This document shows positions 54,930 through 64,000 of a stretch of DNA of 64,000 nucleotides, piece after piece (within the stretch, counting starts at the first letter, position 1; every line of letters starts with the position of its first letter). Origin of the DNA: Curvibacter sp. GWA2_64_110 (GTDB lineage: Bacteria > Pseudomonadota > Gammaproteobacteria > Burkholderiales > Burkholderiaceae_C). Both the position numbers and the translations under genes were made by a program. The stretch covers positions 62,001 through 126,000 of the forward strand of contig MGPC01000003.1 in the NCBI GenBank assembly GCA_001797315.1, written 5' to 3'. The notes under the pieces were generated by a model, which saw only the letters and a list, made by a program, of their open reading frames with translations, was not told the origin of the DNA and made no database searches.

Positions 54930-56375
54930 TCACAGCCCGGCCTGTTTGTCTTCCGCTTTCTGTACCGGCGGCGTCCAGCCACCACCCAGCACCTTGTACA
55001 GGGCAACCTGGTTCTGCTGCTGCGCCAGCCGGGTCTGTGCAACCAGTTGCTGCACCGCAAACAAGGAGCGTTGGGCATCCAGCAAGTCCAGCGAACTGGC
55101 CACGCCATTGCGGTAACGCAGCTCAGCCAGCCGGGCGCGTTCGTCTTCAGCCGTTGCCTGCGCCTGCTGAGCCTTGAGTTGCTCGCCGAGTGTGGCGCGC
55201 CCGGCCAGGGTGTCGGCCACCTCGCGAAAGGCGGTTTGAATCGCCTTTTCGTACTGCGCCACGGCAATTTCGCGTCCTGCTCTGGCTGATGCCAGGTTGG
55301 CGCGGTTACGGCCACCATCAAAGATCGGCACCAGGGCCGAAGGTGCCAGCGTCCAGCCCCAGGTGCCGCTCTTGAACAGATTGTCCAGGTTGCTGCTGGC
55401 CGAGCCGGCAAAGGCGGTGAGTGTGATGCGCGGGAAAAACGCGGCCCGTGCGGCGCCGATGTTCGCATTGGCGGCGATCAACTGCTGCTCGGCCTGGCGG
55501 ATGTCGGGCCGGCGTGTCAAAACTTCGGACGGCAGCCCGACCGGCAGGTCCTTGAACAAGGCGGTGGGTTGGGTGGCATTGGCAGCGCGCAGCAACGGCT
55601 CGGGCACGGTCTGGCCCAGCAGCAGCGTGAGTGCGTTGATGTCTTGCGCCCGCAGGCGTTGTTGCTGGGCTGCGGTGGCACGGGCGGCGGCGGCCAGCGA
55701 CTCGGCTTGCCACAGGTCCAGTGACGAGGTAGCGCCATTGTCGAAGCGCAGCCGGCTCAGGCGCAGCGAATCTTCGCGTGTGGCCAGTGTGCGCTGCGCC
55801 AGGTCCAGCAGTTCGGTGTTGGCCTGCAGGCTGAGCCAGGTGCTGGCCACCGAGGCAATCAGGGAGATCTGTGTCGCCTTGCGCGCTTCTTCGGTGGCCA
55901 GGTACTGGGCCAGAGCCGCTTCTTTCAGACTGCCCAGGCGTCCAAAGAAGTCGAGTTCCCAGGCTGCGGAGGCCGGGATGCTCAAGCCCGCGGTATAGCT
56001 GGAGGTGATGCTCTTGTCGATTTCCGAGCTTGACTGGCGGCTGCCGGTGATGGCTGCGCTGACAGTTGGCAGCTGGTCGGCCCGACGGATCTGGTACTGG
56101 GCGCGCGTCTGCTCGATATTGAGCACCGCCAGGCGCAGGTCGCGGTTGTTGGCCAATGCCAGGCGGATGACCTCGCGCAGGTTGGCGTCGCCGATGAAGT
56201 CCTGCCAGTCGAGATCGGCCGCCGAGGGGGTTGTTGCCACAGCGGCATTGGCATCAGGCCACTGGCTGGCCACGGGGGCGGCCGGGCGCTCGTAGCTCGG
56301 AATCAGCGAGCAGCCGGCCAGCACCGCGGCGGCAGCCAGTGCCGGCAAGGTGCGCAAGAAAAGAGGTTTACTCAT
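54930..56375 (-). CDS. RND efflux outer membrane lipoprotein (OprM/NodT family)
   Basis: 481-residue outer-membrane factor with lipobox AAVLAGC. N-terminal SLIPSYERPAAPVASQWPD and the two repeats of long helices are typical: LRLAVLNIEQTRAQYQIRRADQLPTV and VGLPSEVLTRRPDIRQAEQQLIAANANIGAARAAFFPRI. It overlaps the pump gene by eight bases and ends the tripartite operon. Confidence 0.95.
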   Translation of the reverse strand: MSKPLFLRTLPALAAAAVLAGCSLIPSYERPAAPVASQWPDANAAVATTPSAADLDWQDFIGDANLREVIRLALANNRDLRLAVLNIEQTRAQYQIRRADQLPTVSAAITGSRQSSSEIDKSITSSYTAGLSIPASAAWELDFFGRLGSLKEAALAQYLATEEARKATQISLIASVASTWLSLQANTELLDLAQRTLATREDSLRLSRLRFDNGATSSLDLWQAESLAAAARATAAQQQRLRAQDINALTLLLGQTVPEPLLRAANATQPTALFKDLPVGLPSEVLTRRPDIRQAEQQLIAANANIGAARAAFFPRITLTAFAGSASSNLDNLFKSGTWGWTLAPSALVPIFDGGRNRANLASARAGREIAVAQYEKAIQTAFREVADTLAGRATLGEQLKAQQAQATAEDERARLAELRYRNGVASSLDLLDAQRSLFAVQQLVAQTRLAQQQNQVALYKVLGGGWTPPVQKAEDKQAGL

Positions 56376-59300
56376 GCGGATAAACTCCCATGTGCGCAGC
56401 ATCGTGCGCATGGACCTGGTGCTGGCGTGCGCTGCCCTTGAACACGCTGCGCACCACCACGAAGAAGATAGGGACGAACACCACCGCCAGCACGGTGCCG
56501 GTGATCATGCCGCCGATCACGCCAGTGCCGATGGCTCGCTGGCTGGCCGAGCCGGCGCCTGAGGCGACGGCCAGCGGCAGCACGCCCAGCGTGAAGGCCA
56601 TGGAGGTCATGACGATGGGCCGGAAACGCAGGTGCGCCGCTTCCAGCGCCGCCGCGATCAGGCTCTTGCCCTGGGCCTGCAGGTCCTTGGCGAACTCGAT
56701 GATCAGGATGGCGTTCTTGGCCGACAGACCGATGATGGTGATCAGGCCGACCTGGAAATACACATCGTTGGCGTAGCTGCGCAGCAGCGTGGCCAGCAGC
56801 ACGCCCAGCACACCCAGTGGTACCACCAGAATCACGGCCAGCGGAATGGTCCAGCTTTCATAGAGCGCAGCCAGACACAGGAACACCGCCAGGATGGAAA
56901 AGCCGTAGACGACCAGAGCCTGGGCGCCGGCCAGTTTTTCCTCGCGCGACAGGCCGGTCCATTCGTAACCGAAACCTTGCGGCAGCTGGGCGGCCAGTTT
57001 TTCCACTTCGGCCATGGCCGCGCCGGTGCTGTAGCCCGGCGCTGCGCTGCCGCTGATGCGCATGGCCGGATAGCCGTTGTAGCGCACCGTCTGCATGGCG
57101 CCCTTGATCCAGCGCGTGCTGGCGAAGGCCGACAGCGGCACCATCTGCCCGCGGCTGTTGGGCACGCTGAGCTTGAGCAGGTCTTCTGGCTGCATGCGTG
57201 CCGGTGCATCGGCCTGCACCATCACCCGCTGCAGGCGTCCGGCGTTGGGGAAGTCGTTCACATAGCTCGAACCCAGGGCCGTGGAGATGACGGTGTTGAT
57301 GGCATCGAAGCCCACACCCAGGGCATTGGCCTTGTCGCGGTCGATGTCGAGCTGCAACTGGGACGCATCTTCCAGGCCGTCGGGGCGCACCTGGGTGATG
57401 ACCTGGCTCTTGGCGGCCATGCCCAGCAGCTGGTTGCGCGCGGCCAGCAGGGCGTCGTGGCCCAGGCCGGCGCGGTCCTGCAGCCGGAAGCTGAAGCCGG
57501 ACGAGGAGCCCAGTTCGGGAATCGACGGCGGGCTCAAGGGGAAGATGAAGGCGTCGCGGATGCCCATCAGCGCACCGAAGGCACGGCCGGCCAGATCCTG
57601 GGCCGAACTGCCGGGGGCATGGCGCTCGGACCAGTCCTTGAGTGTGACGAAGGCCAGTGCCGCATTCTGGCCCTGGCCAGAAAAGCTGAAGCCGAGCACG
57701 CCAACCATGCTCTGCACTTCCGGCTGCTTGAGGATGAAGCCCTCGACCTGTTGCATCACGCTCAAGGTGCGCTCCTGGGTGGCGCCCGGCGGCAGCTGCA
57801 CGTTGACCAGCATGGTGCCCTGGTCTTCATTGGGCAGGAAGGAGGAGGGCAGACGCGTGTACACGACGGCCACCACCGCCAGGATGGCGGCATAGATCAC
57901 CAGCGTGCGGGCGGCACGCGGCAGCAGCCGTGCGACCCAGCTTTCATAGCCCTTGGCGGTGCGGGCAAATCCGCGGTTGAACCAGCCGAAGAAGCCTTGC
58001 TTCTCATGGTGATGACCGGCCTCGACCGGTTGCAGCAGCGTGGCGCACAGGGCGGGTGTCAGCGAGAGCGCGAAGAAAGCCGAGAAGCCGATCGAAGCGC
58101 CCATCACGACCGCGAATTGGCGGTAGATGTTGCCGACCGAGCCGCTGAAGAAGGCCAGCGGCACGAACACCGAGATCAGCACCACGGTCACGCCGACGAT
58201 GGCGCCCGAGATCTGGCCCATGGCCTTGCGTGTGGCCTGCCGCGGCGGCAGGCCCTCCTCGCTCATGATGCGCTCGACGTTTTCCACCACCACGATGGCG
58301 TCGTCCACCACGATGCCGATCACCAGCACCATGCCGAACATGGTCAGCACGTTGATCGAGAAGCCCAGCGCCAGCAGCGTGGCAAAGGTGCCCAGCAGCG
58401 CCACCGGCACCACGATGGTCGGGATCAGGGTGTAGCGCCAGTTCTGCAGGAACAGGAACATCACCAGGAACACCAGCGCCACGGCTTCGAACAGCGTTTC
58501 GGCCACCTGCGAGATCGAGATCTTGATGAAGCGAGAGCTGTCGTAGGGAATGGCCCACTTCATGCCCTTGGGGAAATACGCTTCCAGCTCCTGCAGCTTG
58601 TTGCGGACCGCCTGGGCCGTGGCCAGTGCATTGCCGCTGGGCGACAACTGCACGCCGATGCCGGTGGACGGCTTGCCGTTCAGGCGTGCCGAGGTGGCAT
58701 AGGTCTGCCCGCCCAACTCAATCCGGGCCACGTCCTTCAGGCGCACGGCAGAGCCGTCGGCGTTGGCGCGCAGCACGATGCGGCCGAATTGTTCAATGCC
58801 CGAGAGCTGGCCGTTGACCACCACGGTGGCGGCAATGCCCTGGCCGGCCACGTTGGGCAGGCTGCCGATTTCGCCCGAGGCGACCTGCGCATTCTGGGCG
58901 CGGATGGCGTTCGTCACGTCGGCGGCCGACAGGTTGTAGCCCAGCAGCTTGGCCGGGTCGATCCAGATGCGCATGGCGCGCTCGGTACCGAACAACTGGG
59001 CCTGGCCGACACCGGGCAGGCGCTGGATTTCGGGCAGCACGTTGCGCGACGCGTAGTCGCCCAGGGCCACCGGGTCCCAGGCCGGATCGTCCGACGACAG
59101 GATGGTGAACAGCAGGAAGTTGCTGCGCGACTTGTCGACGCGCACACCCTGCTGTGTCACGGCCACCGGCAGGCGCGGCGTGGCACGCGACAGGCGGTTC
59201 TGCACATCCACCTGCGCCAGGTCGGCATTGGTGCCGGGCTCATAGCTGATGGTGATCTGGCCAGTGCCGTTGGCCTGCGCCACCGACTCCATGTAGATCA

Positions 59301-59523
59301 GGCCGGGTGAGCCGTTCATCTCGCGCTCGATGACCGACAGCACGCTGTCCTCCAGCGTCTGGGCTGAGGCGCCCGGGTAGGTGGCCGACACCACGATGGA
59401 CGGCGGCGCCACCGGCGGGTACTGGGCGATCGGCAGTTGCGTGATGGCCACGCTGCCCAGCACGATGACGAAGAGCGCGATCACCCACGCGAAGATGGGC
59501 CGCTCGATGAAGAATTTCGCCAT
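56368..59523 (-). CDS. Multidrug efflux RND permease (AcrB/MexB family)
   Basis: 1051-residue proton-driven HAE1 pump. N-terminal MAKFFIERPIFAWVIALFVI; proton relay Asp407-Asp408 in GIVVDDAIVVVENVERIM and Lys936 in GLSAKNAILIIEFAKDL. GGXP-like and periplasmic porter landmarks are in normal order, and the His-rich C-terminal tail (HQVHAHDAAHMGVYPHE) is distinctive. AAGGAAT precedes the ATG. Encoded after the adaptor with 12 bp between. Confidence 0.97.
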   Translation of the reverse strand: MAKFFIERPIFAWVIALFVIVLGSVAITQLPIAQYPPVAPPSIVVSATYPGASAQTLEDSVLSVIEREMNGSPGLIYMESVAQANGTGQITISYEPGTNADLAQVDVQNRLSRATPRLPVAVTQQGVRVDKSRSNFLLFTILSSDDPAWDPVALGDYASRNVLPEIQRLPGVGQAQLFGTERAMRIWIDPAKLLGYNLSAADVTNAIRAQNAQVASGEIGSLPNVAGQGIAATVVVNGQLSGIEQFGRIVLRANADGSAVRLKDVARIELGGQTYATSARLNGKPSTGIGVQLSPSGNALATAQAVRNKLQELEAYFPKGMKWAIPYDSSRFIKISISQVAETLFEAVALVFLVMFLFLQNWRYTLIPTIVVPVALLGTFATLLALGFSINVLTMFGMVLVIGIVVDDAIVVVENVERIMSEEGLPPRQATRKAMGQISGAIVGVTVVLISVFVPLAFFSGSVGNIYRQFAVVMGASIGFSAFFALSLTPALCATLLQPVEAGHHHEKQGFFGWFNRGFARTAKGYESWVARLLPRAARTLVIYAAILAVVAVVYTRLPSSFLPNEDQGTMLVNVQLPPGATQERTLSVMQQVEGFILKQPEVQSMVGVLGFSFSGQGQNAALAFVTLKDWSERHAPGSSAQDLAGRAFGALMGIRDAFIFPLSPPSIPELGSSSGFSFRLQDRAGLGHDALLAARNQLLGMAAKSQVITQVRPDGLEDASQLQLDIDRDKANALGVGFDAINTVISTALGSSYVNDFPNAGRLQRVMVQADAPARMQPEDLLKLSVPNSRGQMVPLSAFASTRWIKGAMQTVRYNGYPAMRISGSAAPGYSTGAAMAEVEKLAAQLPQGFGYEWTGLSREEKLAGAQALVVYGFSILAVFLCLAALYESWTIPLAVILVVPLGVLGVLLATLLRSYANDVYFQVGLITIIGLSAKNAILIIEFAKDLQAQGKSLIAAALEAAHLRFRPIVMTSMAFTLGVLPLAVASGAGSASQRAIGTGVIGGMITGTVLAVVFVPIFFVVVRSVFKGSARQHQVHAHDAAHMGVYPHE

Positions 59524-59535
59524 GTTGAAATTCCT

Positions 59536-60732
59536 TTAGCGAGCGGGGCCCGAAGCCGCAGGAGCCGGCGCGGTGGCCGGTTTGCTGCCCGGCGGCTGCC
59601 ATGCCACGGGCTTGACGGGGGCGTCACCACGCAGCTTCTGGAAGCCGTCCACCATGACCTGTTCGCCGGCCTTCAGGCCATCCAGGATGACCCATTGGCC
59701 ACCCTGCTGGTTGCCGACCTTGACCGGGCGCGGGCTGACCTTGCCGTCAGCGCCCACCACCATCACGGTGTCGCCCTGCGGCGAACGCGTCACGGCTTGT
59801 TGCGGCAGGGTGATGGCGTTGGCGGCCTGGGCCTGCTCCAGCCGCACGCGCACATACAGGCCCGGCAGCAGCGTGCCGCCCGGGTTGGGCACTTCGGCGC
59901 GCAGCGTGATCTGGCCCGAGGTGGCATCCACCGTCAGGTCCGAGAACAGCAGCCGGCCGGCCTGGGCGTATTCGCTGCCGTCTTCCAGCACGATGCGCAC
60001 GCTGGCGGCATCCTTGCCGGCACGCTTGAGCTGGCCTTGCTCCATGGCGCGGCGCAGCGCCATGACTTCGCCGGCCGATTGCGTGAAGTTCACATACATC
60101 GGGTTGATCTGCTGCACCACGGCCAGCTGCGTGGCTTCGCCCTGGCCGACCAGCGCGCCTTCGGTCACCAGTGCGCGGCCGATACGGCCGGAGATGGGGG
60201 CGGTGATGTTGGCGTAGCCCAGGTTGATGCGTGCGGTCTGCGCGTCGGCCTCGGCCACCTTGTGTGCGGCGACGGCGTTGGCGTATTCCTGCTTGCTGAC
60301 GGCGTTGGCTTCGACCAGCGGCTTGTAGCGCTCGGCCAGCGCAGCGGCCTGTGCCAGATTGGCCTCGGCACGTGCCAGCGCGGCGGCGTAGGGCGCCGGG
60401 TCGATGCGGAACAGCGGTTGGCCAGCCCGCACATCGCTGCCTTCGCGGAACAGGCGCTGCTGCAGGATGCCGGCGGCACGCGCGCGCACCTGCGCCACGC
60501 GCGAGGCTTCCAGCCGGCCCGGCAGTTCGCTCACCAGACCGATGTCGCCCGGCGTGACGGTGACCACACCGACCTCGGCCGGCGGCATGCCGCCGGGGCC
60601 GCCATTGGGCGCGGACGAGGGGCCGCAGGCGGCAAGCAACAGGCTGAAGGCGAGGCCGGTCAGTGCCAGTTTGCCGTGGGGTGGCCGGGGGGAGGGGATG
60701 GGAGCGGGCTTGATGTCGATCAAGGCAGGCAT
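59536..60732 (-). CDS. RND efflux periplasmic adaptor lipoprotein (AcrA/MexA family)
   Basis: 398-residue membrane-fusion protein. Signal peptide with lipobox SLLLAACG; lipoyl half-motif AAGILQQRLFREGSDVRAGQPLFRIDP; alpha hairpin with EANLAQAAALAERYKPLVEANAVSKQEY; barrel INLGYANITAPISGRIG. ATG at 60732. First gene of the operon, about 95 bp from the operator shared with the divergent TetR gene. Confidence 0.95.
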   Translation of the reverse strand: MPALIDIKPAPIPSPRPPHGKLALTGLAFSLLLAACGPSSAPNGGPGGMPPAEVGVVTVTPGDIGLVSELPGRLEASRVAQVRARAAGILQQRLFREGSDVRAGQPLFRIDPAPYAAALARAEANLAQAAALAERYKPLVEANAVSKQEYANAVAAHKVAEADAQTARINLGYANITAPISGRIGRALVTEGALVGQGEATQLAVVQQINPMYVNFTQSAGEVMALRRAMEQGQLKRAGKDAASVRIVLEDGSEYAQAGRLLFSDLTVDATSGQITLRAEVPNPGGTLLPGLYVRVRLEQAQAANAITLPQQAVTRSPQGDTVMVVGADGKVSPRPVKVGNQQGGQWVILDGLKAGEQVMVDGFQKLRGDAPVKPVAWQPPGSKPATAPAPAASGPAR

Positions 60733-60824
60733 GGCGTTCCTTCGGAAATGAATAGAAATGGCCGGCGGCGTGCCGCTATGGCGACCATTTTGCGGATGAA
60801 TTAGGTCAATTAAAAGAAACGCAG

Positions 60825-60852
60825 TATACATACAAGCGTGAATGTATGTATA
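60825..60852. promoter_or_regulatory. AcrR/TtgR-type operator between efflux operon and tetR
   Basis: Interrupted palindrome with arms TATACATACA and TGTATGTATA and a centre AGCGTGAA. The arms are the same as in operators known for AcrR and close to that of TtgR. It lies 36 bp from the regulator start and should overlap its promoter. Confidence 0.85.
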
Positions 60853-60887
60853 GTCGGGTCATTACAAATACGTTGGAGGGTACCCAC

Positions 60888-61535
60888 ATGGTTCGTCGCA
60901 CCAAGGCCGATGCGCAGGCCACGCGCTGCAGCCTGCTCGATGCTGCCGAACAGCTGTTCCAGGCGCGCGGGGTTTCGCGCACCTCGCTCAATGACATCGC
61001 GGTGGCGGCCGGCACCACACGCGGTGCCATCTACTGGCACTTCAAGGACAAGGCCGATCTGTTCAACGCCATGATGGAGCGCGTGACGCTGCCCATGGAG
61101 GAGTCGCTGCAATGCGCGGTGTCCGCGCATGCGCAGTGCCCGGTGCTGGAACTGCGCGTGGCCATGCTGGAAGCTTTGCGCAAGACGGCGACCGATGCCC
61201 AGACTCAACGCGTGTTCGACATCGCCACACACAAGGTGGAGTACGTGGCCGAGTTGCTGGGGGTGAAAGAGCGCCACCTGCGGGTGCGCAACGAGTGCCT
61301 GGCACGCACCCGGCAAGCGATGCAGCAGGTGACCGAATTGCGCGGGCGCCCGCTGTCCGTGGATGTGAACACCGCCGCGCTGGGCTTGCACGTGATGATC
61401 GACGGCTTGATCCAGAACTGGCTGCTGGATCCGGACGCGTTTGATCTGGTGGCCGCCGGCAGCCAGATCTTCGATACCTACCTGGCGGGTCTGGGGCTGC
61501 AGCCGGATCAGATGGAAGGCAAAAAAGCCCTTTAG
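60888..61535 (+). CDS. TetR family repressor of efflux operon (AcrR/TtgR type)
   Basis: 215-residue repressor. Helix-turn-helix TRCSLLDAAEQLFQARGVSRTSLNDIAVAAGTTRGAIYWHFKDKADLFNAM is almost the family prototype; the C-terminal drug-binding domain has AALGLHVMIDGLIQNWLLDP. Divergent from the adaptor gene, with the operator between, so it represses both until a ligand binds. Confidence 0.95.
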   Translation: MVRRTKADAQATRCSLLDAAEQLFQARGVSRTSLNDIAVAAGTTRGAIYWHFKDKADLFNAMMERVTLPMEESLQCAVSAHAQCPVLELRVAMLEALRKTATDAQTQRVFDIATHKVEYVAELLGVKERHLRVRNECLARTRQAMQQVTELRGRPLSVDVNTAALGLHVMIDGLIQNWLLDPDAFDLVAAGSQIFDTYLAGLGLQPDQMEGKKAL

Positions 61536-61559
61536 TCCTTTTGAAATCAGCGCGGAACG

Positions 61560-63497
<1,938 letters not shown>

Positions 63498-63501
63498 AAT
63501 A

Positions 63502-63531
63502 TTTGCTATCGAAACAGGAGCGGTTGGCGCA
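63502..63531 (-). repeat. Short dispersed palindromic repeat before recQ start
   Basis: 30-bp element, TTTGCTATCGAAACAGGAGC on the plus strand, ending TGGCGCA. Read leftward it ends ATAGCAAA, four bases before the preferred TTG start of recQ. Confidence 0.75.
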
Positions 63532-63568
63532 TATTCCAAAAGGGCTGGGACCCGATTTGGTTTGAAAT

Positions 63569-63964
63569 TTACATCTGCTCCCAGGGCAGGCCGTCGAAGC
63601 GCCAGCCGTTCAGCGTCGAACGGCGGAAGTTGTCATCCAGGTCGCCTTCAAAGCCGTGCAGCACGTTGATCAGGTGGGTGAAGCCGGCGGCTTCCAGCGC
63701 CAGGCCGGCGTCGAGCGTGCGCTTGCCGCTGCGGCACAGCAGGATCACGGGGCGGCTCTTGTCGCCAGCGGCCTCGCGTTCGACGGCGGCGACGAAGGCG
63801 GCCGGATCGGGCGTGAGCTCCGGGTACTCGTACCAGGGGATGTTGTGCACGCCCGGCGGGCGGCCCACGTAGAGCGATTCGATTTCCATGCGCACATCAA
63901 TGAAAAGCGCATCCGGTTCTTGCTGCAGCAGCGCCCAGGTTTCTTTGGGAAGCAGGTGTTTCAT
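63569..63964 (-). CDS. Rhodanese-like domain protein
   Basis: 131-residue single rhodanese domain. Start [47 protein letters not shown]; active loop Cys in [15 protein letters not shown] near residue 90. Sulfur-transfer role by family. ATG at 63964; transcribed toward recQ with about 70 bp between, which includes the palindromic repeat. Confidence 0.9.
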   Translation of the reverse strand: MKHLLPKETWALLQQEPDALFIDVRMEIESLYVGRPPGVHNIPWYEYPELTPDPAAFVAAVEREAAGDKSRPVILLCRSGKRTLDAGLALEAAGFTHLINVLHGFEGDLDDNFRRSTLNGWRFDGLPWEQM

Positions 63965-64000
63965 GCCCTCTATTGTCCCGGGTTTTGGCATGGCACTTCC

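Noticed and set aside
63537..63539. TTG at 63539 as the start of recQ
   Set aside because: It would make 14 N-terminal residues out of the palindromic repeat; the TTG at 63497 gives the usual RecQ N-terminus and a repeat-to-start distance like that of the other genes.

Overview
The window is about 64 kb of high-GC, densely coding bacterial chromosome, apparently from a betaproteobacterium of the order Burkholderiales and probably the family Comamonadaceae. The evidence is the block mnmG-rsmG-lysE-parA-hydrolase-parB, GTP-dependent pckG, a Bug-type solute receptor, a gcd-type glutaryl-CoA locus, and dispersed short palindromic repeats of a kind I associate with Comamonadaceae. The genus cannot be fixed from the sequence alone. 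No rRNA, tRNA, CRISPR array, insertion sequence or prophage was recognised.

Layout. 1-5.3 kb: the 3' part of a heavy-metal RND efflux operon (adaptor, pump, DUF3240 protein, outer-membrane channel). 5.4-9.2 kb: an old yellow enzyme, an MFS carrier and an AsmA-like protein. 9.2-17.5 kb: a catabolic and uptake locus with a class II aldolase and AraC regulator leftward, and a complete branched-chain-type ABC importer plus aldehyde dehydrogenase rightward. 17.6-18.7 kb: a low-GC lipoprotein and a small cysteine-cluster protein. 18.8-24.7 kb: the chromosome-partition region. Three parS sites lie inside mnmG and rsmG, followed by parA and a parB whose C-terminal domain appears to be deleted. 24.5-27.5 kb: a methyltransferase, an AT-richer orphan membrane protein, a DMT exporter and a DUF2242 lipoprotein. 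27.6-31.9 kb: an FAD-linked D-lactate dehydrogenase-like enzyme, a cobalamin adenosyltransferase, and a divergent uracil permease/upp pair. 31.9-34.2 kb: an alpha/beta hydrolase and a 37-residue membrane protein, apparently controlled by a neighbouring TetR repressor through two matching palindromic operators, then a DUF3237 protein. 34.2-37.6 kb: acetoacetyl-CoA synthetase and a membrane diguanylate cyclase. 37.6-42.5 kb: LysR regulator, glutaryl-CoA dehydrogenase, CoA-transferase and Bug receptor; the intergenic gap holds an unusual double hairpin. 42.6-50.6 kb: DMT exporter, flavin reductase, M14 peptidase, universal stress protein, LysR with phosphoesterase, small membrane proteins and pckG. 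50.6-54.9 kb: glycine-rich lipoprotein, thioesterase, tandem AAA ATPase, small hypothetical protein and cutA. 54.9-61.5 kb: an AcrAB-OprM-type drug efflux operon with a divergent TetR repressor and a recognisable operator. 61.5-64 kb: recQ with a repeat inserted in its zinc-binding region, then a rhodanese.

The points most worth a second look are the paired hairpins sharing an identical 32-nt loop core (39.9-40.1 kb), the apparent internal deletion in parB, the repeat inserted in frame into recQ, and a short palindromic repeat that sits directly against the start codons of three unrelated genes.
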